Shown: in pieces, positions 1 through 7,797 of the stretch
Position numbering within the stretch: position 1 is the first letter of the stretch
Layout: each line of letters opens with the position of its first letter
Origin: Nitrosospira briensis
GTDB taxonomy: Bacteria > Pseudomonadota > Gammaproteobacteria > Burkholderiales > Nitrosomonadaceae
Length of the DNA stretch: 64,000 nucleotides
NCBI RefSeq assembly: GCF_900115125.1
Contig: NZ_FOVJ01000003.1
Location: 124,001 to 188,000, forward strand
Direction: 5' to 3'
Made by a program: the position numbers and the translations under genes
The notes under the pieces: model-generated
What the model was told of the DNA's origin: nothing
Database searches by the model: none
What the model saw: the letters and a program-made list of their open reading frames with translations, nothing else

Positions 1-1140
1 GTGCGCCAGATACGCGTTCGAGCCGCTCAGGGTAAGCAACGATACGCCAAGCAAGCTAACGACCAGCGCCAGCGGACGCGACCCTTTCATTAACCCGCCT
101 GCAGCCATTAGACCGATCAAGGCTGGGAATATGCCTAGCGACAGATGCGTCAGGTCCGGACGGGAAAAAGCATAGTGAGCATAAGGAATAGTGGCAGCAA
201 CTGTCGCAAAAAGGACTTTTCTCCCATCGCTGTTCATATCAAAACGTCTAAATGCCAGGGCGAGGATTCCAACCAGAGGAAAAGCCAATAAAAACACAAA
301 ACCGATTCCAGTGAATATTGTCACTGATGTCCAAAAAACTCCCACCTCTCCCGGTTTCATAGACCAGGGCCAGGGAACAGGCAGGGGAATGTTGGTCGCG
401 CCATGCTTAAACATCCTGGCGATACTACCTACGAATGCAGTTGCGAAACCATCAGTGGCGAGCATCATGATTAGCGTTGGTGAAAAGCCGATCAAAACGC
501 CCAGGAAAAAATAACCACACAAGCCTGCCAAAGCCCGTCGGGACGGCATCTGGACCAAAAGTGCCGATACCACCAAAATGAATGCGACCGCGCCATATGC
601 GCCGTGATTGCGTCCCATAACGGCTGCAATGCCAAGACAGATACCTGCAAAAAGCCATGTGGCAGGTTTGGCAGTTTTTAGCATGAGAACCAGCATTGCG
701 ACAATAATGATGCTGGTGGCATGATCATAGGCCTTGTAATACGGTATCGCCCAGATGGTAAGAATGAAGGCTGCCAGCAGCGCGAACAGCCATCGCACAG
801 CACCTTTCCGTTGCAGGGCCAGCAGGCACGTGAACACGCCCAATAGCGTCCCAAGGGTTTGATAGACGACAGCACTCAGACGAGCAGCAAAGAGTCCATC
901 ATCTCCCATGAGGCGCATGAAAGCTGCCGTCCAGTAATACCTGCCGATATCATAGGACATGAAATCTCGCAGCGGCACTTCCCCCTGCAAGACGCGCTGC
1001 GCCCCGTACCAATAATAACCTTCATCAGCCAGGTCAAAGTCGTATCGCCAGGTAAGCCAGAACCAAAAGGCTGAAAGACCGACCGCAGTTACTGTCGCCA
1101 CGAAAAGGTTTGCGCGATATGAGTTGTACGTCGGTGTCAT
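1..1140 (-). CDS. Polytopic membrane protein, GT-C/GT39-like glycosyltransferase (partial, C-terminus off the left edge)
   Basis: An open frame of 380 codons starts at the ATG complementary to 1138-1140 and has no stop before the left edge. The N-terminus has a membrane segment (residues about 9-27) followed by a periplasmic-type loop with DLADEGYYWYGAQRVLQG and a GRYYW motif. Many hydrophobic segments follow. The acidic DE pair after the first helix and the multi-span layout are typical of GT-C lipid-linked-sugar glycosyltransferases (ArnT/PMT-like, GT39/GT83). It probably transfers a sugar from a polyprenyl carrier on the periplasmic side. It lies downstream of a GT4 gene on the same strand, in a surface-glycan block. 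Donor and acceptor cannot be predicted, and the family call rests on pattern only. Confidence 0.65.
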   Translation of the reverse strand, partial: MTPTYNSYRANLFVATVTAVGLSAFWFWLTWRYDFDLADEGYYWYGAQRVLQGEVPLRDFMSYDIGRYYWTAAFMRLMGDDGLFAARLSAVVYQTLGTLLGVFTCLLALQRKGAVRWLFALLAAFILTIWAIPYYKAYDHATSIIIVAMLVLMLKTAKPATWLFAGICLGIAAVMGRNHGAYGAVAFILVVSALLVQMPSRRALAGLCGYFFLGVLIGFSPTLIMMLATDGFATAFVGSIARMFKHGATNIPLPVPWPWSMKPGEVGVFWTSVTIFTGIGFVFLLAFPLVGILALAFRRFDMNSDGRKVLFATVAATIPYAHYAFSRPDLTHLSLGIFPALIGLMAAGGLMKGSRPLALVVSLLGVSLLTLSGSNAYLAH

Positions 1141-1162
1141 TGTCTCATCGTGTTTTCAGGCT

Positions 1163-1181
1163 TAAAAAAGGGAACTGTCCC
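1163..1181 (-). terminator. Weak hairpin with T-run
   Basis: Read on the minus strand, GGGACAGTTCCC is followed by TTTTTT. The stem is only about 4 bp. It lies between the GT4 gene and the membrane glycosyltransferase and could attenuate readthrough. It is weak. Confidence 0.25.
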
Positions 1182-1241
1182 GGCGCGATCAGGTGCTTAA
1201 CCCGAGATTGCCCCGGTTTTTCGTCTTCCAACCGGTGTGAT

Positions 1242-1390
1242 TTATGTTGCCGGTTGCTTCTTCCGCCAAGTAGCGAGGTAATCATCCAGGAATTGCATCG
1301 GTGACTTGTAGCTCGACCTGGCGGCCCCGTGGCGGACATTCCAGGAATGCGTGCAGTGGGCCTGCTCCACATACACAGCTGTTGTCGCTT
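1242..1390 (-). pseudogene. Possible remnant of an integrase-type transposase C-terminus
   Basis: The minus frame ending with the stop at 1242-1244 reads ...HGAARSSYKSPMQFLDDYLA. This resembles the RPHxALGYKSPxxFL tail of DDE integrase-core transposases (IS3/IS481 type). No start, catalytic DDE residues or terminal inverted repeats are seen. It lies in a 256 bp gap between two glycosyltransferase genes and slightly overlaps the end of the upstream one. The similarity is judged by eye and short, so chance cannot be excluded. Confidence 0.3.
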
Positions 1391-1396
1391 CACTTC

Positions 1397-2443
1397 CTAA
1401 ACATTCTGGAATGTTTCCTGTTTTCCACCTGATGCGGCGGCGTGAAGAATATCTGAATGGCATTGCGCGCTTTTTAACCAGGAAAAGCATCGGCTCCGCT
1501 TGAGGCCGGCCGCCGCCCGTTCTGCTCTCACCCGTGGGTTTTGGCAGAAAGTGCGCATGGCTTCCAGCAGTCGATCTTCGTCGCGCGGGTCAATAGTTAC
1601 CGCCGCTTCTCCGGCTATTTCAGGACAAGCTGAAACATTGGATGTGATGACAGGACAGCCGCACGCCATGGCTTCAATGATGGGGAGGCCGAAACCCTCA
1701 TACAGAGACGGAAAGACGAAACCAAGGGCTTTGCGATAGAGGTCGGCCAATTCGTCAGTTGTACGCGAACCCGTCATTACCTGCACGCCATCTATCCCGG
1801 CGTAGCGCTGTGCGACATGCTCGGGAAGCTTTAGCACAAGCTGAACATTATTATTATCACGTCTGAGTTTGCCGAACGCAGTCAAAATCCTATTGATGTT
1901 CTTCCGTGGCTCATCATTGGAGATATGAAAAAAGTAGCTACCCGGCTCGGTGGCGGTACCCGGTGTAAAAGCTTCACTATCCACGCCATGATGGCAAACG
2001 TAGACCTTATTGGCGGCAACCCCAGTGTAGCGGATAGTTTCATCTTTGACGAACGCAGATACAGCAATGATAGCTGCTACGGAGGTCTGAGCCTGTTGCC
2101 AACGCTCGCGCTTGAGTCTGGCGTAATGGCCCGACATAATCCAGCCTTTCACCGTACGAAAATATTCCCAACCATTTAGCGTTACAGGAGCGAAACCATG
2201 CACGGTCACAGCCAGGGGTGGAAGATGGTTCTTCAGGAGAAAACCAGGAGGAGGATTCCCTCCCCCGGAACGAATATCCCAAAGTACATCCGCTGATTTC
2301 GGCAGATCTCTCTCATCCTTGAAAGGAATGATCGCTATTTCCTGCTTCGGCAGATGTCTCCGCACATTCTCGGCATAGACCCTGAAGCTCTGGGGAATCT
2401 CCGGACCCTGATAGATGCCGACTTGTAATACGCTATCTTTCAT
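1397..2443 (-). CDS. Glycosyltransferase family 4 (GT-B fold)
   Basis: This 348-residue protein has the GT-B layout of GT4 enzymes. The C-terminal nucleotide-sugar half carries SNDEPRKNINRIL (the family's NxRKN motif), the EGFGLPIIEAMACGCPVITS motif with the catalytic EX7E glutamates, and an ASACPEIAG-like segment (SNVSACPEIAG). It probably transfers a sugar from a nucleotide donor in the cytoplasm during exopolysaccharide or O-glycan assembly. The next gene on the same strand, 256 bp away, is a GT-C-like membrane protein. The ATG at 2443 is followed at once by the folded domain (LQVGIYQGPEIPQSFRVY). Sugar specificity cannot be told from sequence. Confidence 0.85.
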   Translation of the reverse strand: MKDSVLQVGIYQGPEIPQSFRVYAENVRRHLPKQEIAIIPFKDERDLPKSADVLWDIRSGGGNPPPGFLLKNHLPPLAVTVHGFAPVTLNGWEYFRTVKGWIMSGHYARLKRERWQQAQTSVAAIIAVSAFVKDETIRYTGVAANKVYVCHHGVDSEAFTPGTATEPGSYFFHISNDEPRKNINRILTAFGKLRRDNNNVQLVLKLPEHVAQRYAGIDGVQVMTGSRTTDELADLYRKALGFVFPSLYEGFGLPIIEAMACGCPVITSNVSACPEIAGEAAVTIDPRDEDRLLEAMRTFCQNPRVRAERAAAGLKRSRCFSWLKSAQCHSDILHAAASGGKQETFQNV

Positions 2444-2903
2444 AAAGCTCTGTCGAGATATTTTATCGTCAAGTGAGGTGATGGTTCATGTCCCCGGATG
2501 GCAATTCCTTTGCTGGCACATGACACGTATTTCCGTTGTCTCTCACCCAAATTATGTGGGGCCGCTCGTTTGATCTTACCTCATCGGCAGAAGCGGCAAA
2601 TGGGTTTTTACTGAATTACCCTGAACACCTATTGGCGGGAAATCGGGCATGTTTGTGCCGCTCATTTCAAGATCCGTCAGTGGAGTTTCGTGCAATAGTC
2701 GATACCGCCGCCGATCCTCGTTCCCGTAATTTTTCCGGCTACAGGATTTACAGGAAAAGGAGGGAGGTTTCCCCAGGCATCTAATTTATAATGGTCAATG
2801 CATCTGAATTGTATTGCCAGAGAAGTCCGATTATGGTGTTTAGAGATCGGATCTCGACGTTAAACCTCCGATATATTATTTTTTACAGAAAAAACCTTCC
2901 TTC
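2444..2903. other. 460 bp intergenic region between divergent glycosyltransferase genes
   Basis: No credible gene is seen; short frames here lack family features. The stretch holds a sigma54-like site at 2499-2514 and a TATAAT hexamer at 2787-2792 without a clear -35 box. It probably carries the promoters of both flanking genes. Confidence 0.5.
2499..2514 (+). promoter_or_regulatory. Candidate sigma54 (RpoN) promoter upstream of the GT2 gene
   Basis: TGGCAATTCCTTTGCT matches the -24/-12 consensus TGGCACG-N4-TTGCW at the -24 GG (TGGCA) and the complete -12 TTGCT with exact spacing. It points toward the GT2 gene, about 390 bp downstream. Sigma54 control fits XrtA/PEP-CTERM systems, which often carry PrsK/PrsR-type sigma54 regulators, but no such regulator is in this window. 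Confidence 0.4.
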
Positions 2904-3845
2904 ATGGCAGCAACCAAGCCAACTGTCTCTATTGTTATTCCGACTTATAATTGCGAAGCGTACATCGCGGAGACGATCAATAGTGTACTCGGCCAGACTC
3001 TGAAGAATCTGGAATTAATTGTGGTCGACGATGGTTCCACGGATCGCACGCGAGAAATCGTTGCATCGTTCGGGACCTCGGTCCGGCTTCTATCGCAGGT
3101 CAACTCAGGCGTATGCGCCGCGCGCAACTACGGAATCCGTGAGGCAGCGGGCCGGTATGTCTGTCTAATGGATCATGATGATTACTGGTACCCAGACAAG
3201 CTTGCGCTTCAGGTGGAGCAGATGGAACAGCATCCGGAAACCGGGTTGGTCTACAGTTCGTTCATCTGGTGGCATCCGGACGAAAAAGGCGTGTTCCCCC
3301 ATCCTGACAGCTTTGACCCGGCGTCATTCCCAACCGGAATTGATGAGGAGTTTTCGGGCTGGATATATCATCTGCTCCTTCTCGATTGCTGGATATTAAC
3401 CAGTGCAGCGTTGATACGCGCAGAAGTCTTCGATGAATGCGGCGTATACAATGAGTCTCTTCCTTACAGCGAGGACTGGGATCTCTGGTTGCGCATTTCC
3501 CGGCAATACCGGATTATCAAATTGAATAAATCCTTGACGCTATATCGCCAGCACCCGAAACAGGGAAATCGTATGGCAAGGGATATCGATTATCGGGCTG
3601 AACTGTTATGCGGTGCAGCCGAGAAGTGGGGATTATGCAGCCGCGATGGCCGCTGCATTACGAAGAGCCGGTTCATACAGAATATCGCTTACTACCAGAT
3701 GGAATTCGGCCTCAGGCACCTCGCGTCGGGCAATCTGAAAATGGCTAATCATTTCTTGATCAGGGCCTGGCTGAAACACCCCGCCAAGTTAAAAACGCTG
3801 GCATATATTCCCGCCGGGCTTTTGGGCTGGCGGCCGAAGTGGTGA
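2904..3845 (+). CDS. Glycosyltransferase family 2 (GT-A fold)
   Basis: This 313-residue protein opens with the GT2 signature VSIVIPTYNCEAYIAETINS, then VVDDGSTDRT and the metal-binding DHDDYW (a DXD-type motif) near residues 91-96. A later EDWDLWLRIS segment fits the ED catalytic-base motif. The protein is predicted to be cytoplasmic and to add one sugar to a lipid-linked or polymer acceptor. It is transcribed alone, facing away from the GT4 gene, and converges on the sulfotransferase gene. No strong ribosome-binding site precedes the ATG, but the domain begins seven residues in, which supports this start. The substrate is unknown. Confidence 0.87.
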   Translation: MAATKPTVSIVIPTYNCEAYIAETINSVLGQTLKNLELIVVDDGSTDRTREIVASFGTSVRLLSQVNSGVCAARNYGIREAAGRYVCLMDHDDYWYPDKLALQVEQMEQHPETGLVYSSFIWWHPDEKGVFPHPDSFDPASFPTGIDEEFSGWIYHLLLLDCWILTSAALIRAEVFDECGVYNESLPYSEDWDLWLRISRQYRIIKLNKSLTLYRQHPKQGNRMARDIDYRAELLCGAAEKWGLCSRDGRCITKSRFIQNIAYYQMEFGLRHLASGNLKMANHFLIRAWLKHPAKLKTLAYIPAGLLGWRPKW

Positions 3846-3904
3846 GTACTGCATAACCATGGCATTCCTCGACCTGTTGCATACTCTTCAATAGAAGCCG
3901 ATAC

Positions 3905-3930
3905 GGGGCCATGCGGTGCATGTGGCCCTA
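3905..3930. terminator. GC-rich hairpin between convergent genes
   Basis: GGGGCCATGC is followed by GGT and GCATGTGGCCCT. This forms a strong stem-loop with a two-base bulge. It sits between the converging GT2 and sulfotransferase genes. There is no T-run, so it is at best a bidirectional structural terminator. Confidence 0.35.
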
Positions 3931-3950
3931 TTCATGCACGTATAAGGACC

Positions 3951-4928
3951 TCAGTATCTGCGCCACCATTTTTCGATTAACCACACAGGTTTTGCCAGTA
4001 GCCAACTCCATGATGTATAAATCCGAAAAAACTTGATCCTGTAGTCCGCTCGCTCCTCATTCAGATAACGGATTTGCTCAAGGAGTTCCACGTTCCATTT
4101 TTTCTGGTACGCGATAAAATCTGACGCAATGCGGTCAATCAATTGGTGGTGGCTGCTGGTCTCAACCTCCATTTCCTGAAAGAGGCGGTACAGCTCATTA
4201 GCCATCCGTGACAGCCCTTCATCCGCCTGCTTCAGCGCTGCATCAGCTTTATGGTGGCGAAGATCAGGAGAAACAAAGCCATTGATATTATCGCTCGCTT
4301 CTTTCACGGATATGGGAAAGACGAGATTTGCTTCACGTTCTATTTTCAAAAGGGTCTCGACAGGATTGTTGACAACCTGATCAAAACCAATAAACACCCG
4401 AGACATCCCTCTGGAATACAACTCGGCGGACAGTGAGTGGCTCAACCACAGCACCAATGCCTTTTCCCTGGAAAAACCGTCCCGTTTTTGCAGGGACGCT
4501 ACCACCTCCACAGGATTTCTGTTCATGCAAATGAAAGTTGGTCTAGTCTGTTGAGCCTCGAGCAGAGGAAGCCATAGCGGAAGTAACCGGCACATGCGCG
4601 GGTCCTTGAGCGCCCAGACTTCGGCATCCGAGAAATCCCGTCGCACCAGTTTATCCAGCCGGGCAACAAATGGTTGAATCGCTTCAGCTTCCCACCATTT
4701 ATCGTTTAAAGGCAACAAATCGTCCCATTGAGAGCCCAGGCTCAGCAGCAGTTCATCATGCGTATCGACAATATCTTCATGTTCCCAGAAGCCCTTTTCA
4801 TTCACGTTCTTCTGGGGCGCATACAGGCGCCTCCCCATTTTGACCCCGACCTGGCTTAGAAGTCCCGTCAGCAGCGAGGTGCCGCTACGGTGCATTCCCA
4901 AAATTATCAGCGCGTTATTATTTCTCAC
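3951..4928 (-). CDS. Sulfotransferase family protein (PAPS-dependent type)
   Basis: This 325-residue protein has the P-loop-like 5'-phosphosulfate-binding motif GMHRSGTSLLTGLL at residues 11-24 and a 3'-phosphate-binding region with LKDPRMCRLLPLWLPLL and FICMNRNPVEVVASL. These are the two diagnostic regions of bacterial PAPS-dependent sulfotransferases. It would move sulfate from PAPS to a hydroxyl or amino group of a glycan or lipid acceptor. The C-terminus is basic and aromatic. APS kinase (cysC), which makes PAPS, lies about 650 bp away on the opposite strand. The two genes probably form a sulfation module for the exopolysaccharide. The acceptor is not known, and some proteins of this Pfam class are not proven sulfotransferases. 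Confidence 0.8.
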   Translation of the reverse strand: MRNNNALIILGMHRSGTSLLTGLLSQVGVKMGRRLYAPQKNVNEKGFWEHEDIVDTHDELLLSLGSQWDDLLPLNDKWWEAEAIQPFVARLDKLVRRDFSDAEVWALKDPRMCRLLPLWLPLLEAQQTRPTFICMNRNPVEVVASLQKRDGFSREKALVLWLSHSLSAELYSRGMSRVFIGFDQVVNNPVETLLKIEREANLVFPISVKEASDNINGFVSPDLRHHKADAALKQADEGLSRMANELYRLFQEMEVETSSHHQLIDRIASDFIAYQKKWNVELLEQIRYLNEERADYRIKFFRIYTSWSWLLAKPVWLIEKWWRRY

Positions 4929-5163
4929 TTAAAACCTCTTTCTCTCGAAATCCAGTAGCGGCAAACTTGTCTAGTACGGACGCGGGCGCCGTTTCCTTAA
5001 TCCGCGGCACAATTTTTATTTGAACGGATGGAAGGCGGCTTTCTCCCAGATCCAGCAGAGTTTTACCCGTCTCTCCTGTTTGTAACGCTGGCGGCTTATT
5101 ACTGCTATCGCTATCCGCAGGAATCTCATGCATGACGTCGTTCGGCCAGAACCGTACAGGCAT
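4918..5163 (-). CDS. Short hypothetical ORF upstream of the sulfotransferase
   Basis: An 81-codon frame ends 11 bp inside the sulfotransferase start, which would allow translational coupling. The product is hydrophilic, with a DLGESRLPSVQIKIVPRIKE segment, and has no recognisable motif, signal peptide or membrane segment. No clear ribosome-binding site precedes its ATG. It may be a small real gene or a chance frame. Confidence 0.25.
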   Translation of the reverse strand: MPVRFWPNDVMHEIPADSDSSNKPPALQTGETGKTLLDLGESRLPSVQIKIVPRIKETAPASVLDKFAATGFREKEVLSEK

Positions 5164-5577
5164 TCTAGTTCAACTTAAGATCGTCTCGTCAAAGTGGTGC
5201 CTAAATTCCATTGTGCGGGTAGCATCTTGCTGCCATAATTATTGGAAATGGCTGCCGGTCGATTTCCCGACTGCTTTCCCGATCTCAAGCCATCCCAAGC
5301 AATCGATCAGTCCCGAATTCCGCCGGATTTGGCGGTGCGAACTTTAGATATATCGTCGCGTGAAGTTTCCCATCTCATAGACCTTACATCGTTGCCGTTG
5401 CCGTATACGTCCGAGTGCGAAAAATCCATACGTGGAAAGCAGGCGTTTCCCTTATTTCGGCCGCAAAGCAAGCGATCTGGAGAATAGATCAAAGGTTACA
5501 CGCCCGTGGGCCGTTACGTATGTATTGATGCAAATATATAATCCAGATCGCCAATATGAAGGACTTGAACCGGCAGC
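5164..5577. other. 414 bp intergenic region with candidate cysC promoter
   Basis: No convincing gene is seen. A TATAAT hexamer at 5537-5542 lies 36 bp before the cysC start, but the -35 region is poor. The stretch separates the divergent sulfotransferase and cysC units. Confidence 0.4.
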
Positions 5578-6252
5578 ATGAACAAGAGTACCAACACGGT
5601 TTGGCATAGCGCCACCATTACCCGCGCCCACCGGGAGCAGTTGAATGTTCATCGTTCGGTCGTATTGTGGTTCACCGGTCTTTCCGGTTCGGGTAAATCG
5701 ACTTTGGCGCATGCGGTGGAGGACGAGCTCTACCAGCGGAGTTGTCGCACGTTTGTACTGGACGGTGATAACGTGCGTCAAGGTTTATGTTCCGATCTCG
5801 GGTTTTCGGTTCAGGACCGGTCTGAAAACATACGCCGTATAAGTGAAGCAGCCAAGTTGCTGGTAGAGTCCGGGGTCATCGCCATGACCGCATTTATTTC
5901 GCCGTTTCGGAGCGACCGACAACGGGCACGCAGCATTTTCCCGCATGGAGATTTCATCGAAATTTTTTGTGAAGCCAGTCTGAACGTGTGTGAGCAGCGC
6001 GACGTGAAAGGACTTTATAGGCGAGCCAGATCCGGGGAGGTGAAGGAATTTACAGGAATCTCGTCGCCCTATGAAGCGCCCGCCAATCCCGAGCTTGCCG
6101 TGAGGACGGGCGAGTTGCCGCTTGAAGATTGTGTCGCGCAGGTGATTGAATATTTGCGTCAGCGCAATGTTTTCAGAGAGAATCCGAGCGGTGGAGATGA
6201 AAGCGGGCTCCCGGCCGGTCGCGGCAGAATCGTTGACGGCGCCCCGGATTGA
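5578..6252 (+). CDS. cysC: Adenylylsulfate (APS) kinase
   Basis: CysC phosphorylates adenylyl sulfate at the 3' position with ATP to give PAPS. The 224-residue protein has the Walker A motif GLSGSGKST at residues 34-42, the APS-binding DGDNVRQGL at 62-70, and the FISPFRSDR and [22 protein letters not shown] lid segments, so the catalytic core looks intact. It stands alone, without cysN/cysD or a reductase gene beside it, and faces a sulfotransferase gene. This context argues for PAPS supply to sulfation of a glycan rather than cysteine synthesis. The last 25 residues after the kinase fold are poorly conserved, Gly/Asp/Arg-rich sequence. The start has only a weak ribosome-binding site, but the kinase fold begins at about residue 27. 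Confidence 0.93.
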   Translation: MNKSTNTVWHSATITRAHREQLNVHRSVVLWFTGLSGSGKSTLAHAVEDELYQRSCRTFVLDGDNVRQGLCSDLGFSVQDRSENIRRISEAAKLLVESGVIAMTAFISPFRSDRQRARSIFPHGDFIEIFCEASLNVCEQRDVKGLYRRARSGEVKEFTGISSPYEAPANPELAVRTGELPLEDCVAQVIEYLRQRNVFRENPSGGDESGLPAGRGRIVDGAPD

Positions 6253-6284
6253 CGGCCAGCGAGTGATGAGGCTTAACCGGATAA

Positions 6285-6319
6285 GGGTATCATGGCCTCG
6301 TTGACTTTCTTTGATACCC
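6285..6319. promoter_or_regulatory. Inverted repeat upstream of the O-ligase gene
   Basis: GGGTATCA at 6285-6292 is repeated inverted as TGATACCC at 6312-6319, with a 19 bp spacer. A TTGACT at 6301-6306 lies within the spacer, with CATATT 18 bp further on as a possible -35/-10 pair. This could be an operator over a promoter or a cysC transcript hairpin. Confidence 0.35.
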
Positions 6320-6377
6320 CCTTCCATATTTTGTACCGTCAAGAGATGCGAAAAGTTCAAAGCCCCTGCGCACAAGC

Positions 6378-7718
6378 ATGAGAGATATTCTTGTTACCCT
6401 GATCGTCTTTGGCTGGTTGCCCCTGGTCTTTAAAAAGCCTTATATGGGGGCATTGATGTGGGTGTGGATCAGTGTCATGAACCCCCATACGCAGGGGTGG
6501 GGGTTCGCTACCACATTTCCGTTTGCCGCAATTATCGCCGCGGTAACAATAGTAAGCCTTTTGTTTTCGAGGGAGGAGAAAAGCCTGCCTCTAACGTCGG
6601 CAACCCTGGTTTTTATTGCTTTCGTATTATGGATGAATGTGACCTCGATCTTTGCCATTTATCCAGAAGAAATACACGACCAGTGGGTCAAGGTCATGAA
6701 GATCATGTTGATGACATTTGTGGTGTTCATGCTCATCAAGACAAGAAAACATATTGAGCTTCTCGTCTGGACAATAGTTATCTCGCTTGGATATTACGGC
6801 GTCAAGGGCGGGATTTTTACGATAATAGGCGGCGGAGTAGATATGGTCCTGGGCCCGGAACAAACTTTCATCGGAGGAAACAACGAAATAGCGCTGGCAC
6901 TTATCATGACTATACCTCTGATGCACTTTTTGCAGACGATTACGCCTAAAATCTGGGTTCGCCATGCTTTAACCGCCGCGATACTGCTTAGTTCGCTCGC
7001 GGCACTGGGCTCCTATTCGCGCGGTGCTTTGCTCGCAATTGCAGCGATGGGCGCGTTTCTGTGGCTTAAAAGCCAGCATAAGGTCCGCATCGGGATGCTG
7101 TTGATCGTGGCTATTCCGCCAGCCGTTGCATTCATGCCCGAGCAATGGACGGAAAGAATGGATTCGATAAATTCGTATGAAGAGGACGCCTCTGCACAGG
7201 GGCGCTTCAATGCCTGGTGGATGGCCTATAATCTCGCCAAGGACAAGCCCGTGACCGGTGGCGGTTTCGAGATTATTACGCCTGAACTATTTTACCTTTA
7301 TGCTCCCAACCCGGAAGATTTGCACGCTGCGCACAGCATTTATTTTCAGGCGCTCGGTGAGCACGGCTTCGTCGGCCTGGGCCTGTATTTGTTACTCGGA
7401 TTATTAACATGGCGTACGGGCTCATGGATAATCCGGAATACCAGGAAGCTTGAAGAATACAAGTGGGCCTACAACCTGGCAAGAATGATCCAGGTGTCTC
7501 TGGTTGGCTTTTTGACAGGTGGAGCATTCCTCAGCCTGCTCTATTTCGACGTACCGTATTATCTCCTGGGCGCCATGGTGGCGACCCGCATTCTGGTGGC
7601 AAAGGAACTGAAGCAGAAAGCTTCGTCAGCTTCCGATAAAAAAGGAACGGGCGCTCCACGCCAATTTGGTCAGTTAAACCCGTCGCAGGCCGGGACAATT
7701 GCCGGGGATTCAAGCTAG
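6378..7718 (+). CDS. Exosortase-A-associated O-glycosylation/O-antigen ligase (WaaL/Wzy-like)
   Basis: This 446-residue integral membrane protein has about ten hydrophobic segments and a large periplasmic loop carrying a Wzy_C/WaaL-type region (SYSRGALLA..., then GRFNAWWMAYNLA and HAAHSIYFQALGEHG). The opening MRDILVTLIVFGWLPLVFKK and WISVMNPH segment fit the putative O-glycosylation ligase found with XrtA (the family I know as TIGR03097). It probably ligates or polymerises lipid-linked glycan at the periplasmic face of the inner membrane. It sits 46 kb from the core XrtA operon in this window, so the system is split. The C-terminal 40 residues are hydrophilic and likely cytoplasmic. The exact acceptor is unknown. 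Confidence 0.85.
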   Translation: MRDILVTLIVFGWLPLVFKKPYMGALMWVWISVMNPHTQGWGFATTFPFAAIIAAVTIVSLLFSREEKSLPLTSATLVFIAFVLWMNVTSIFAIYPEEIHDQWVKVMKIMLMTFVVFMLIKTRKHIELLVWTIVISLGYYGVKGGIFTIIGGGVDMVLGPEQTFIGGNNEIALALIMTIPLMHFLQTITPKIWVRHALTAAILLSSLAALGSYSRGALLAIAAMGAFLWLKSQHKVRIGMLLIVAIPPAVAFMPEQWTERMDSINSYEEDASAQGRFNAWWMAYNLAKDKPVTGGGFEIITPELFYLYAPNPEDLHAAHSIYFQALGEHGFVGLGLYLLLGLLTWRTGSWIIRNTRKLEEYKWAYNLARMIQVSLVGFLTGGAFLSLLYFDVPYYLLGAMVATRILVAKELKQKASSASDKKGTGAPRQFGQLNPSQAGTIAGDSS

Positions 7719-7797
7719 GGCATGCGTATTGCTATCGGAAGAAACGAAAGGAGCTGTTTTTCTGTCAGTTTTCTGACAACACTCGTGGGCACTGCGT

